This document shows, one piece after another, positions 1-9,900 of a stretch of DNA of 64,000 nucleotides. Position 1 is the first letter of the stretch; each line of letters opens with the position of its first letter. A model generated the notes under the pieces. That model searched no databases. It worked only from the letters and a program-made list of their open reading frames with translations, and had not been told where the DNA came from. Source of the stretch: a virus. The stretch lies in the IMG/VR virus record IMGVR_UViG_3300020442_000007, positions 1 through 64,000 of that record, one strand, 5' to 3'. The translations under genes and the position numbers were made by a program.

Positions 1-2
1 CA

Positions 3-779
3 GTAAACATACCCAATCTCAGTCTTTGGCTTGATCCAAGTGACACTTCAACAACAACTTACAGTGGCACAACCCTTTTATCAATCACAGACAAAACTGG
101 CACAGCAACAATGTCAGCCATTAATACGCCCGGTAAAGGCACGACTAATGGATTGGAACACGTAGTATTCGATCAATCACAGAATGAATACCTACAGTCG
201 GATACTACCGCACAAGTGGTTTCAGGCAATCACTGGGCATTGTTCATCGGACAGATAGCCACACCCAACAACACTAAAGATAGTATATGGAGTTTTGAAA
301 CAAATCAATCACCGAAAAGAGATTATGCTGTCAGTGCCAGTAGTTCAAGTGCTTTCGATGGTGAGTTGGATTTAGATGGTTTGAGTTCACAGAGGATCAG
401 CAGTAACGCAGGTAACTTGATAGAGTTTACTGCCCAGACACCTATTGCCTCATCAACCAATGTTATTGTAGTAACTTTCTTCAACAAGACAGGCAGTCAA
501 ATAGGTGTAAGAATAAACGGCACCAACGCATTTACTCCTGAAACAGACTATGACAACAACTTAAAAAACAACCAACTGTTGCGAATATTCCGTAACAGAG
601 GCAGTCAAACGTTTGGTGGCTCACTGTTTGAATTTTTGAGCGTGAAGGGATTACCAGGCACAGGCGGCACGGATATGACCTACATAGAACAAGCAGAAGG
701 ATATGTAGCACACAAATGGGGTGCGGAGTCGCTTTTACCCGTAAGTCACCCATACAAGAACACAGCACCAACAGGATAA
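3..779 (+). CDS. LamG-like tail fibre/adhesion protein, 5'-truncated
   Basis: The reading frame is open from the first bases of the window, so the real start lies upstream; the ATG at 111 is internal. The part before it reads LWLDPSDTSTT, the opening typical of concanavalin/LamG-like jelly-roll domains in phage tail and appendage proteins. The rest is Ser/Thr/Asn-rich, with no signal peptide or membrane segment, and ends in ...HPYKNTAPTG, close to the usual end of such a domain (AHKWG ~25 residues before it). It is followed by a late promoter and another fibre gene. I infer a carbohydrate-binding virion adhesin; the family assignment is from pattern only. Base use (CAC/GGC-rich) looks slightly less AT-rich than the following genes, which may mean host-range swapping. 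Confidence 0.6.
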   Translation, partial: VNIPNLSLWLDPSDTSTTTYSGTTLLSITDKTGTATMSAINTPGKGTTNGLEHVVFDQSQNEYLQSDTTAQVVSGNHWALFIGQIATPNNTKDSIWSFETNQSPKRDYAVSASSSSAFDGELDLDGLSSQRISSNAGNLIEFTAQTPIASSTNVIVVTFFNKTGSQIGVRINGTNAFTPETDYDNNLKNNQLLRIFRNRGSQTFGGSLFEFLSVKGLPGTGGTDMTYIEQAEGYVAHKWGAESLLPVSHPYKNTAPTG

Positions 780-782
780 ATA
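775..782 (+). promoter_or_regulatory. T4-type late promoter (GATAAATA)
   Basis: GATAAATA overlaps the stop codon of the preceding gene and sits about 20 nt upstream of the tail-fibre start at 802. T4 late promoters are a single TATAAATA box read by the gp55/gp33/gp45 system. The motif recurs before other virion genes of this window. Confidence 0.6.
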
Positions 783-801
783 ATACAAATAGGACAAAAA
801 A

Positions 802-3120
802 ATGGCGAATAGATTTCCAATAATACTTGATACAAATGATAACAACCGTCTAAAAGAATTGCCTAATGGTGATAGCATAGATTTAGCTAATGGTGGTATT
901 AGAAACGCAACTTTTGTAGAAACAACACAATTAATTTTAGCTGGAACTGCACTAACGCCATTTAGTGGTTCGTATAATGATTTAACAAGCAAACCAAATA
1001 TTCCATCGGATGTAAGTGAATTAACTGACACACAAAATTTACTTACTGGCACTAACTTTGCTAGTATTACTAACAAACCAACAACGCTTTCAGGTTATGG
1101 TATCACTGATGGATTTGATGGAAAGTATACAAGTTTAACTTTAATTCCAAATTTTGCTCCAGTTGCCACAGCAGGAACTTTTGATAGTTTAACAACAAAG
1201 CCTACAACCGTTGCAGGTTATGGAATATCTGATGCATTGAGTACAGCATCTAACATAGGAGATTTAGCTAACGTAAATAATGCAACTCCTACTGGTGGTC
1301 AACTACTAGGTTGGGATGATTCTAATAATTATTGGAAACCGATTACAGCAAGTGGTACTGGTACAGTAACGAGTATTACTGCTGGTACAGGACTAACTGG
1401 TGGAACTATTACAGGTGCAGGTACACTAAATGTAGACACAGGAACAGGCGCTAATCAAATTGTTCAATTAGACGCTAATGGTAAATTACCTAGCTTAGAT
1501 GGTATTGTTTTATACAATCTTAACATTACTTCATTAAACAATTCAGGCGATGTCACATACGCAAATCCACAAGTAGGACAAGTATTAAAATATGACGGGG
1601 CAAAATGGACCAATGCAAATGACACTGGTGGCGGCGGATCAATTACCTTTGTAGGTGATGATTCTTCAGGTACAACAGTTGACGGAAGCGAAACATTTAA
1701 AATAGCAGGCGGTGCTGGAATCACAACAGCAGTATCAGGAGATACACTAACAATTACAGCTAGTGGCATCACAGATATAGTTAACGATACCACTCCACAA
1801 CTAGGCGGTGACCTAGATGGGCAAGCATTTAATATTACCACTACTGGTAAAATTTTGTTTGCAAACATGTATAATAATCTAGTTGATTTACCAAATGCAA
1901 CAACATATCATGGTATGTTTGCACATGTACATGCAACAGGTAAAGCATATTTTGCTCATGGCGGTGTATGGCTACCTCTTGCTAATGAAAGTGCTCTAAG
2001 CGATTATCAAACCACAGCAGGTTTGAATACGGCTATCGACACACATATAAACACAAGCACGGCAAACACCGGTGAAGTATTAAGCTGGACCGGCACAGAT
2101 TATGATTGGGTTTCAAATGCAGGCGGCGGTGGCGGTGGATCTACTGGTAATTTTACGTTTGCTTCTAGTAACATAGACACAGACGATTCAAGTGGTATTA
2201 CAATAATTCCGTCATTAACAGTTCAATCTGATCTTACAGTAGAAAATGATTTGGTTGTTGCTAATACTATTACAGCAACAGAGTTTATAAGTACATCAGC
2301 AGGCTTACCAGAAATAAGATCAGCAACTAATTTAGATTTACATGCGGCCGGTGCAGTAGTTATAAAAAATGGTACTTTGAGACTTTATGGTGCAACGTCA
2401 ACAGTAAGAGATACATTATCAGCATCAGTAGGTGATGTGATATACAATACAAATGTAAATAAACCACAAGTTTACAACGGTAGCTCTTGGGTGAATCAGG
2501 CTTTGACTACAGATATTCCTACAGATACAAACCAACTTACTAACGGTGCAGGTTTTGCTACACTAAACAGTCCAACATTCACTGGTACAGTTAACGGAAT
2601 AACAGCATCAATGGTTGGCCTAGGCAATGTAACAAATGAATCCAAGACTTCTATGTTCACTGATCCTGCTTTTTCAGGAACAGTAACTGGTATTTCGAAA
2701 TCGATGGTTGGACTGAGTAATGTTGATAATCAATCCAAAGCTACAATGTTTACCGATCCAACATTCACTGGTACAATCGCAGGAACATTTGGAGGAGATA
2801 TACAACACACATTTACAGTAACTAATAACGGAGCAGCAGATTATGTTTTTGCCGCGGACAGTAAATTTTTTACAAGTAATAAAAATGATCCTATACTTTA
2901 TCTAAGAAGAGGGGAAAAGTATGTCTTCAACGTAAGTGCAAGTGGTCATCCATTTGAAATTAGAGTATCTAACGGAGGGTCTGCATATAATACAGGCGTT
3001 ACAAATAATACGCAGGCTGTAGGAACAATTACATTTGTAGTACCTATGGAAGCTCCAGCAACATTATATTATCAATGTACTGCACATTCAGGCATGGGTA
3101 ATACCATTAACATAGTTTAG
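802..3120 (+). CDS. Tail fibre protein with C-terminal cupredoxin-like domain
   Basis: A 772-residue repetitive, glycine/threonine-rich protein typical of phage fibres. Fibre motifs such as KPTTLSGYGITDG and KPTTVAGYGISDA recur near residues 90-150, and MVGLGNVTNESK / MVGLSNVDNQSK form two similar repeats near residues 610-650. A poly-Gly stretch lies near residue 440. The last ~105 residues differ: they form a small beta domain with His716 (HPFEI), Cys759, His762 and Met765 (QCTAHSGM), the order of type 1 copper ligands in cupredoxins. The fibre role follows from repeats and neighbours; copper binding is inference. It probably trimerises and carries the cupredoxin fold at its distal end. The start follows an A-rich leader after a late promoter. 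Confidence 0.75.
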   Translation: MANRFPIILDTNDNNRLKELPNGDSIDLANGGIRNATFVETTQLILAGTALTPFSGSYNDLTSKPNIPSDVSELTDTQNLLTGTNFASITNKPTTLSGYGITDGFDGKYTSLTLIPNFAPVATAGTFDSLTTKPTTVAGYGISDALSTASNIGDLANVNNATPTGGQLLGWDDSNNYWKPITASGTGTVTSITAGTGLTGGTITGAGTLNVDTGTGANQIVQLDANGKLPSLDGIVLYNLNITSLNNSGDVTYANPQVGQVLKYDGAKWTNANDTGGGGSITFVGDDSSGTTVDGSETFKIAGGAGITTAVSGDTLTITASGITDIVNDTTPQLGGDLDGQAFNITTTGKILFANMYNNLVDLPNATTYHGMFAHVHATGKAYFAHGGVWLPLANESALSDYQTTAGLNTAIDTHINTSTANTGEVLSWTGTDYDWVSNAGGGGGGSTGNFTFASSNIDTDDSSGITIIPSLTVQSDLTVENDLVVANTITATEFISTSAGLPEIRSATNLDLHAAGAVVIKNGTLRLYGATSTVRDTLSASVGDVIYNTNVNKPQVYNGSSWVNQALTTDIPTDTNQLTNGAGFATLNSPTFTGTVNGITASMVGLGNVTNESKTSMFTDPAFSGTVTGISKSMVGLSNVDNQSKATMFTDPTFTGTIAGTFGGDIQHTFTVTNNGAADYVFAADSKFFTSNKNDPILYLRRGEKYVFNVSASGHPFEIRVSNGGSAYNTGVTNNTQAVGTITFVVPMEAPATLYYQCTAHSGMGNTINIV

Positions 3121-3129
3121 GAGATATAT

Positions 3130-3393
3130 ATGGCCGCGAACGGAATATCTACACTAGCTTTAAAAAGAACAAGACAAGATACAAAACTTGCTAAAGCTGA
3201 AGCTAAAAGGCAAGGTAAAGTTGTAGCTACAGATGGAACAATCTCTGGTTCAGCTGATCCTAGCAAACCTTACTACAGATCTGCAAACACTTTAGATGCA
3301 TCACTTCTTCCAACAAGGTACAACGCATCGAGTAACACAGGTGCCCTTGTAGATAATGCTGGTACTCTACAACAAGGTAGACCATGGACATAA
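3130..3393 (+). CDS. Small conserved virion-associated protein
   Basis: An 87-residue basic protein with a strong GGAGA ribosome site just before its ATG. The N-terminal half is a Lys/Arg/Ala-rich helix (residues 8-32: LALKRTRQDTKLAKAEAKRQ); the C-terminal half is Ser/Asn/Tyr-rich and probably extended. There is no catalytic motif, signal peptide or membrane segment. It lies between a fibre gene and the subtilase, 9 nt after one and 3 nt before the other, so it is surely co-transcribed with the late tail genes. I do not recognise a function; a connector or chaperone for the fibre would fit. Confidence 0.6.
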   Translation: MAANGISTLALKRTRQDTKLAKAEAKRQGKVVATDGTISGSADPSKPYYRSANTLDASLLPTRYNASSNTGALVDNAGTLQQGRPWT

Positions 3394-3396
3394 TAG

Positions 3397-6162
3397 ATGG
3401 CAGAAAAAGAATACATTGTAAGTCTTAAAAGAGGTGTTGATTATGACGCCTTTAATACAGAAATGATTGCATCAACAGGTGCAGGTGACATTCCCAATAG
3501 AACAGTTACAGTAGAAAACGCAAGACCTTTAAGCCAGCGTAACACTCATTACATGCTTACTGATGAAGAAGCAGAAGCGTTAAAAAATGACAGTAGAGTG
3601 TATGGCGTGGAATTAAGACCAGAGGATAGAGACGATGTTGAAATAGGTTACGATGCACAGCAGTTTGGATCTTGGCGAAAGACTTCTGCAGATTCTCAAT
3701 ATGATTTGAATTGGGGTATGATGCGAGGTATACATCGAGACGATGTATGGGGTCCTAGTGTGATTGAGACCACACTACCTTTCAACTACAATCTTACTGG
3801 TAAAGGTGTTGATGTTGTTATTCAAGATACAGGTATTGACGTTGGCCATATAGAATTTACAGACAGTAACGGTGTATCAAGAGTTCAACAAATAGACTGG
3901 TTTACAGAAAGTGGTGTATCAGGAACACAGAGTGCAAATCATTATCGAGACTATGATGGTCATGGAAGTCATGTTGCAGGCACAGTTGCAGGTCGCACAA
4001 TGGGTTGGGCAAAAGACGCAAGAATATATGCTCTTAAAGTTTCAGGCTTAGAAGGAAGCGGTGACAGTGGTACAGGTATAAGTGTATCAAACTGTTTTGA
4101 TGTGATAAAAGGTTGGCATAACAATAAACCTATAGATCCTAACACAGGATACAAAAGGCCAACAGTTGTAAATATGAGCTGGGGTTATGGATATTCAACA
4201 AGTTCAACGCCATCTGGAGGATTCTACAGAGGAGCATCATGGTCATACGGAGACTCTGGTTATGCAAGTGATTCACAGATGTGGCAATCAGCAGGTATAG
4301 TGCAAAAGGTTAACGGCAAATATAGACTTAACTCAAGACTCTCAAGTGTTGATACAGATGTTCAAGAAATGCTTGATGCAGGCATACATATTTGTATAGC
4401 ATCAGGTAATAGTTATTACTATATAGATAATGCAAACGGTCAAGATTATAATAACTACGTAACATTCTTTGGAAGTGACAGATATTATCATCGTGGGTCT
4501 AGTCCGTTTGATGAAGAAGCATTTATAGTAGGTAATATGGATCTTGACTATACAGGAAATTTAGAAAACAAAGCTGGAAGCAGTTGTTGTGGCCCAGGTG
4601 TTAATATATACGCTCCTGGTACACAAATAATGAGTGCTAGTTCAAATGATAACCCAAGTGGTACAAACGACCTAGCGGCTTTTTATGGAAACAGGCAAAA
4701 TCATTTGCTTGATGCTACTCAATACATTTTTAAAATATCTGGTACAAGTATGGCTTCTCCTAATGTAGCTGGATTATTAGCTACTGCTCTAGAACAAAAT
4801 CCACAATGGACACCTGCTGAAGCTAAAAAATGGGTAGAAAATAATTCTACAAAAAACAAATTAAATAACGGTACCAAAGACGATTGGGATGATACCGATA
4901 GTATACACCTTACAGGAAACTCGGTTAATTATTCATCTGGATCTGTAACAACAATTAATGACCGTCCACCTTTTGCAAAAGAATTAAATGTGAGAGGTAT
5001 TAAACTTTTAGGACATGGGGCCTATGATGTAGCATCTCAAGGTATTAGTGATACATTTATGGAAAAAACAGCAAGGACAATAGAATTAATGTTAGACCCT
5101 GAATCAGCAGGCATTGACAAATCTAAACAAATGATTGTAATAGATGCCATGGCTGATGAAACTCTAGGCGATAACACATGGGGTAAAGGCCCTGTGGCTC
5201 AGAGAATTGGTTACATAAATGGTGATCAATACACTAGATCTATATTGAACAATCCTGAAAATTATTATCCAGGCTATAATGAGACATCATATTCTTATAG
5301 AGCAGTTGACTATGTTTGGGAATACCCTGATAATAATTCTAATGGAGCTGGTGTAGAAAATTGGAATGGATACACAGTTGGTGGACAAGTTACAGAAGTA
5401 ATTGAACACGTATTGCATACAATTTGCCAATACGGATTACCATATGCTTATCCTTATGAATTAAATATTCTAAATGGACAGATAGGAAGTCCGTTAATGA
5501 CTGCAATGCAAGAAGCTATAGACAACAATGTATTTGATGTATCGTCATATTCAGGATTGTATACACCAGATTCACAACCAGATTTAGATGAACTAATGGA
5601 TGGTATGCAAGCCGCGTCTAGCGGTACCTCACACAAATATAAGGAATATCTAAATGAAGTTGTTAGTGGACGCAAGAGAGGTGATATTAATAATGATGGG
5701 GATATTGATATCGACGATGTTATGGGATTCCTATCATTTAAAAATGGAAACCCAAATGCTTACATTACGGATACCATTATTACACCATTAACATATAATG
5801 GATATTATGCCGCTATTGCAAGAGAATATTCGTACTTGTTAATTTTTGCAATGTGGGAATATATTACAGTTTATATTTCAGGAGGAAGTTTATCACCAGA
5901 ATGGAATGACAATTCAAGAACACAAGCAGGCGTACTAGCAAATAATCCATTAGGATATGCATTGTATAACAATTTTATCAGTAAAATAATTTCAAAGCCA
6001 ACACAAGCCACATTAGATGCAATGTTTGCTGTTAGTGGTCCTTCAGGATATATTCCCGTACAAAATACAAACAGAGTTTTATATACACCATTTAATCAAA
6101 AGGACACTTTAACAGTAGGCAATTTTACAGGTGCTGGTACGGTTAGTGTAGGAAACAAATAA
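3397..6162 (+). CDS. Virion-associated subtilisin-like serine protease (S8) with dockerin-like repeat
   Basis: A 921-residue protein. Residues 4-80 resemble an inhibitor I9 propeptide (starts EYIVSLKRGVDYDAF, ends VYGVELRPEDRDD). The S8 catalytic domain follows, with Asp144 (DTGIDVGH), His189 (DGHGSHVAGT), oxyanion Asn338 (IASGNS) and Ser451 (GTSMASPNVAG), so the triad is complete. Two Cys (SSCCGPG) lie before the serine. The C-terminal ~450 residues are not protease; near residues 762-785 they hold RGDINNDGDIDIDDVMGF, a calcium-binding dockerin type I/EF-hand-like loop. No signal peptide is present. Flanked by fibre genes, it is probably a tail protein that digests host surface protein or matures fibres. 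The propeptide suggests self-activation. Confidence 0.85.
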   Translation: MAEKEYIVSLKRGVDYDAFNTEMIASTGAGDIPNRTVTVENARPLSQRNTHYMLTDEEAEALKNDSRVYGVELRPEDRDDVEIGYDAQQFGSWRKTSADSQYDLNWGMMRGIHRDDVWGPSVIETTLPFNYNLTGKGVDVVIQDTGIDVGHIEFTDSNGVSRVQQIDWFTESGVSGTQSANHYRDYDGHGSHVAGTVAGRTMGWAKDARIYALKVSGLEGSGDSGTGISVSNCFDVIKGWHNNKPIDPNTGYKRPTVVNMSWGYGYSTSSTPSGGFYRGASWSYGDSGYASDSQMWQSAGIVQKVNGKYRLNSRLSSVDTDVQEMLDAGIHICIASGNSYYYIDNANGQDYNNYVTFFGSDRYYHRGSSPFDEEAFIVGNMDLDYTGNLENKAGSSCCGPGVNIYAPGTQIMSASSNDNPSGTNDLAAFYGNRQNHLLDATQYIFKISGTSMASPNVAGLLATALEQNPQWTPAEAKKWVENNSTKNKLNNGTKDDWDDTDSIHLTGNSVNYSSGSVTTINDRPPFAKELNVRGIKLLGHGAYDVASQGISDTFMEKTARTIELMLDPESAGIDKSKQMIVIDAMADETLGDNTWGKGPVAQRIGYINGDQYTRSILNNPENYYPGYNETSYSYRAVDYVWEYPDNNSNGAGVENWNGYTVGGQVTEVIEHVLHTICQYGLPYAYPYELNILNGQIGSPLMTAMQEAIDNNVFDVSSYSGLYTPDSQPDLDELMDGMQAASSGTSHKYKEYLNEVVSGRKRGDINNDGDIDIDDVMGFLSFKNGNPNAYITDTIITPLTYNGYYAAIAREYSYLLIFAMWEYITVYISGGSLSPEWNDNSRTQAGVLANNPLGYALYNNFISKIISKPTQATLDAMFAVSGPSGYIPVQNTNRVLYTPFNQKDTLTVGNFTGAGTVSVGNK

Positions 6163-6165
6163 ATA
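6159..6165 (+). promoter_or_regulatory. T4-type late promoter (ATAAATA)
   Basis: ATAAATA straddles the stop codon of the subtilase gene, 17 nt before the start at 6183. Same motif and spacing as before the other structural genes; a GTAAGGA ribosome site follows. Confidence 0.5.
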
Positions 6166-6182
6166 CATAGTAAGGAATTAAT

Positions 6183-6893
6183 ATGCCAGTAAAAAAAATT
6201 AATATAGGACAATTAGCAAATGACGGTACAGGTGATGATATTAGAACCGCATTTGATAAAGTCAATGATAATTTTGAAGATTTAAATACTAGATTTCCTG
6301 AAGCCGCAAGTGGAGAAAATTTAGGGCCTACTGGTGAAGGAATTTTCGAAAGTTCTACTAATTCTAAACTAAGTTTTAAGAAAATTATAGGCGGCGATAA
6401 TATTACTTTAACTTCAACTGTCACTGGCATAACGATAACTGCTCCTCACAGTTTAGATCAATTGATAGCAGTTTCAGATAACGGAACTGTTACAGTCCAG
6501 CGTGGGCAGACTATGTCAATACAAGGTGGCACAGGAATAACAACATCTGTTAGTGGACAAAATTTAATAATATCAACTTCAAATGGTGCTTTATCAGGTG
6601 ATGGTTCTCCTGCGTTGTCAGCACAATTAAATGCAAATAATAATGATATTATTAATGGTGGCACAATTACAGCCAGCCAATTTAACGGTCCTATCGACGG
6701 ACTGGTATATGGAATAGACGTTAGGAACTTACAGGCAGCGGCTGGCGAAAATTCATTTGATTTTGGCAGGCTAAGCCAGCAGTATACAAATTTATTGGAT
6801 TTTCTACAAAGAGAAACAGACGTAGATTTTGGAAAATTCATTAATCCCGGTGTTTCAAGTGCAATAGTAGACTTAGGTTCAATAGCATCATAA
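6183..6893 (+). CDS. Tail fibre/baseplate-type structural protein
   Basis: A 236-residue protein. Its start, INIGQLANDGTGDDIRTAFDK followed by VNDNFEDLN, is the signature found at the N-terminus of many marine T4-like fibre and baseplate proteins (NDGTGDxxRxAFxKVNxNF). The middle has GGTGITTSVSGQNLIIST-like beta repeats similar to those of the fibre at 802. The C-terminal third is more mixed and may be helical. Virion location is inferred from the signature, its own late promoter and its neighbours. The conserved N-terminus probably attaches it to the baseplate or to another fibre part. Confidence 0.65.
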   Translation: MPVKKINIGQLANDGTGDDIRTAFDKVNDNFEDLNTRFPEAASGENLGPTGEGIFESSTNSKLSFKKIIGGDNITLTSTVTGITITAPHSLDQLIAVSDNGTVTVQRGQTMSIQGGTGITTSVSGQNLIISTSNGALSGDGSPALSAQLNANNNDIINGGTITASQFNGPIDGLVYGIDVRNLQAAAGENSFDFGRLSQQYTNLLDFLQRETDVDFGKFINPGVSSAIVDLGSIAS

Positions 6894-6899
6894 ATTCCG

Positions 6900-6906
6900 A
6901 TAAATA
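6900..6906 (+). promoter_or_regulatory. T4-type late promoter (ATAAATA)
   Basis: ATAAATA in the short gap before the 1066-aa structural gene, about 20 nt upstream of its ATG at 6927 and followed by a TAAGGA ribosome site. Confidence 0.55.
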
Positions 6907-6926
6907 CTTAAAAGTAAGGAATTAGT

Positions 6927-9900
6927 ATGGCAGTTTTTTGGACACAATTTTCTGGACAAACATTACAAACATTAACTGAGGGTGTATCTACGACTGTAGA
7001 TTTGCCATTAGATTTAAGTGTAGTCTCTGATGATTCAACACTATATACTGTCACACACATTAGCGGTGACCTTCCTTTAGGTATGGTCCTGCAAGATAAT
7101 GCCATTACAGGAACCCCTAGAGAAGTAGCACGAGATACTGAGTATAAATTTGTTTTAAGAGCAGAGTATAACAATCAAATAAGCGACAGGACTTATATTA
7201 TAAAAGTTGTTGGTCCTGATACACCTACTTGGAAAACAGCAGAAGGGTTATTGCCAGTTGGTCAAAATGATATGTTCTTCATATTGGATAATACTCCAAT
7301 TGATTTTCAACTTGTAGCAGAGGATTCTGATACAGCGGCAGGACAAAAACTTGAGTATTTTATAGGTTCAGGAGATGGAGAGTTACCACCTGGCATTACA
7401 TTGACTACAGATGGAAAACTTGTAGGTATAGTTGATCCTATTTTAGCTATTGAAAAAAGATTAGACTCAGGTAATTACGATGGTATACAATATGATACTG
7501 TAGGATATGATTTTGGTGTAAGAAGTAATAATGGTTTTGATAGTTTCTTTTATGATACTACAATTTATGATTTAGCTGTCCCAACAAGATCGCCTAGAAA
7601 ATTAAATAGAAATTATGAATTTGTTGTATCAGTCAACGACGGCGATACTATTGCAAGAAGAAAATTTAAAATATTTGTTGTAGGAGATGACTTTGTTAGA
7701 TCTGATAATACTATCATGCAAGTTGACACTGGTGTATTTACAGCAGATAACACTCATATTAGAGTTCCATTATGGTTAACTCCAAGAAATTTTGGCTACC
7801 GTAGAGCAAATAATTATGTTACACTTTTCCTAGATGTGCTTGATACAAATGAATTGTTAGGTGTAATTACCTATACTCTACAAGAAGTTAATGACGACGG
7901 TAGCACAAGCACACTTCCGGAGGGTTTATACTTAGATGGTACAACTGGAGAAATTGCTGGTAGAGTACCTTATCAACCTAATGTAACTAAAGAATACAAA
8001 TTTACAGTCAAAGCAAGTAGATTTGGTCCGGCAACGAATAAACAATATGTAAACTTATCTGTTTTTGAAGATACAGCATTAGGATCAAGCACATTAAAGA
8101 TTGTAAAGAATCAAGATATTTCATTGTTAGTAGGTCGTCAGATAGAAATAGATGAACGTTCTTTTACTATTACAAAAGTAGATACAACTAATGCAGATTA
8201 TGATATTATCCATCTAGGACAAAATATAACGGTTACTGTCCATGAAAATGCCTTACCTAATCAAAAAGAAATTTCAATTACTAAATTAGGTGACCCCTAT
8301 CTATCAAATATAATTGGAAAGCAACTGACCTTTGGTGACTTTAATTATACTGTTGATACTGTAGATTTAAATGAAAAAGTCTATAGATGTAAAATAAATC
8401 ATACATCAAGTACTTTTGCTTCTGACTTTAACAAGGTGCGTTGGGAAGAAGTAGTAGGAGCATCAACGACAGGAATCACTTCTTGGAACACTGAAGAAGA
8501 TTACGTAGTAGATCAACAAGTTAAATTTAATAATACAAACTTTGAAAAAATCACTGTGACAACAGATATCGCTACTACAGTTTATGCTGGAGCATTAACT
8601 CCTATAGAACTTATCCCTTTATATACTACACGTATTGTAAAGAAGGGTGAACCTTTTGAATTTAATTTATACAATGCATTAGAAAATGAAAAAGCAGAAG
8701 CTAACAAAACGTTCACCGTAAGCACATTAGGTGAAGTTGATTCAACTATCACTTGGAATACCCCTGCTACATTTGAAAGCATAAGTGCAAATTACATTTC
8801 TAATTTATCTGTCGTGGCGTCAAGTAATGTACCAAATGCAAAATTAATTTACACATTATCTAAAGGTAAGTTACCGCCAGGACTCAATCTTTTACTAGAT
8901 GGTTCTATATCCGGAAAAATCACAACATTTGGTAGCAATGCACTTACACAATTTGATAAAGGTTCTTTTATCTTAGATGGTAATACTTCTACGATTGATA
9001 GAAAATTTATTTTTGAAGTGTCAGTCCAAGACCAATTTAAGTATAGTGTTACTAAAAAAGAATTTAACATAACTGTAGGCGATCCAGATAATAAAACATA
9101 TAGTAACATATTTGCTAGACCAATGTTAAAACAATCACAGAGAACATTATTCAATACCTTCATAAGTGATACAGAAATATTTAATCCAGAATATATTTAT
9201 AGACCCGATGATCCAAACTTCGGAATACAAAAGAAAATAAACATGCTTGTATATTCTGGAATAGAAACAAAAACTGTAGACCACTACATGGCCGCAATAG
9301 CAAAAAACCATAAACGTAAAAGTTTTAAATTAGGAGAAGTAAAAACAGCAGTAGCTAAACTTCCTGGGACACAAAATATTGTATATGAAGTAGTGTATCT
9401 AGAAGTCTTAGACCCATATCTTCCTGCAAAAGGTAACGTAAAAAAACATATAAAAATAGATAATAAAACAAAAATTTTAGCAAGTGAATCACAATTTGGA
9501 GATAAACCTGCACCATTTATCAGTTTTAGTTTACAATCAAGAACATTAGGAGACAGCACAGAGGGCGTAGTCAATGTTGTTCCTAGCCAAGGAAATATAA
9601 GTGTTTTACAAAGATCAGGAGTTGAAGTTAATGCAGGACAAAATAACGAAATATTTGTAGGTTTACGTGACTTATCAACAGTAACATTTCCAGCAACTAT
9701 AAGTTCATACATAGCAGACGAAACTGCAACAAGTCCTTGGTATTTAGAATCAGTTAACACTAATACCATTAAAGTAGACACAAATGCTATTGGCGCTGAT
9801 CAAAGAAATGATACTAAAAAATATATATCAAATATAAAAAACATGAGAGATAATATTGCAGAAAGTGGTTCAACTGTACGGAACTTTTTACCTCTTTGGA

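Noticed and set aside
735-1076. Frames on the - strand across the structural genes
   Set aside because: All are shadows of strongly coding + strand genes, without ribosome sites or family motifs.
802-3120. Repeats in the fibre gene as a tandem DNA repeat
   Set aside because: The similarity (KPTT..GYGI, MVGLxNV) is at protein level with diverged codons, typical of fibre modules rather than a DNA repeat.
5683-5754. Dockerin-like repeat as evidence of a cellulosome partner
   Set aside because: A single calcium-loop repeat in a phage protein does not imply cohesin pairing; kept only as a structural note.
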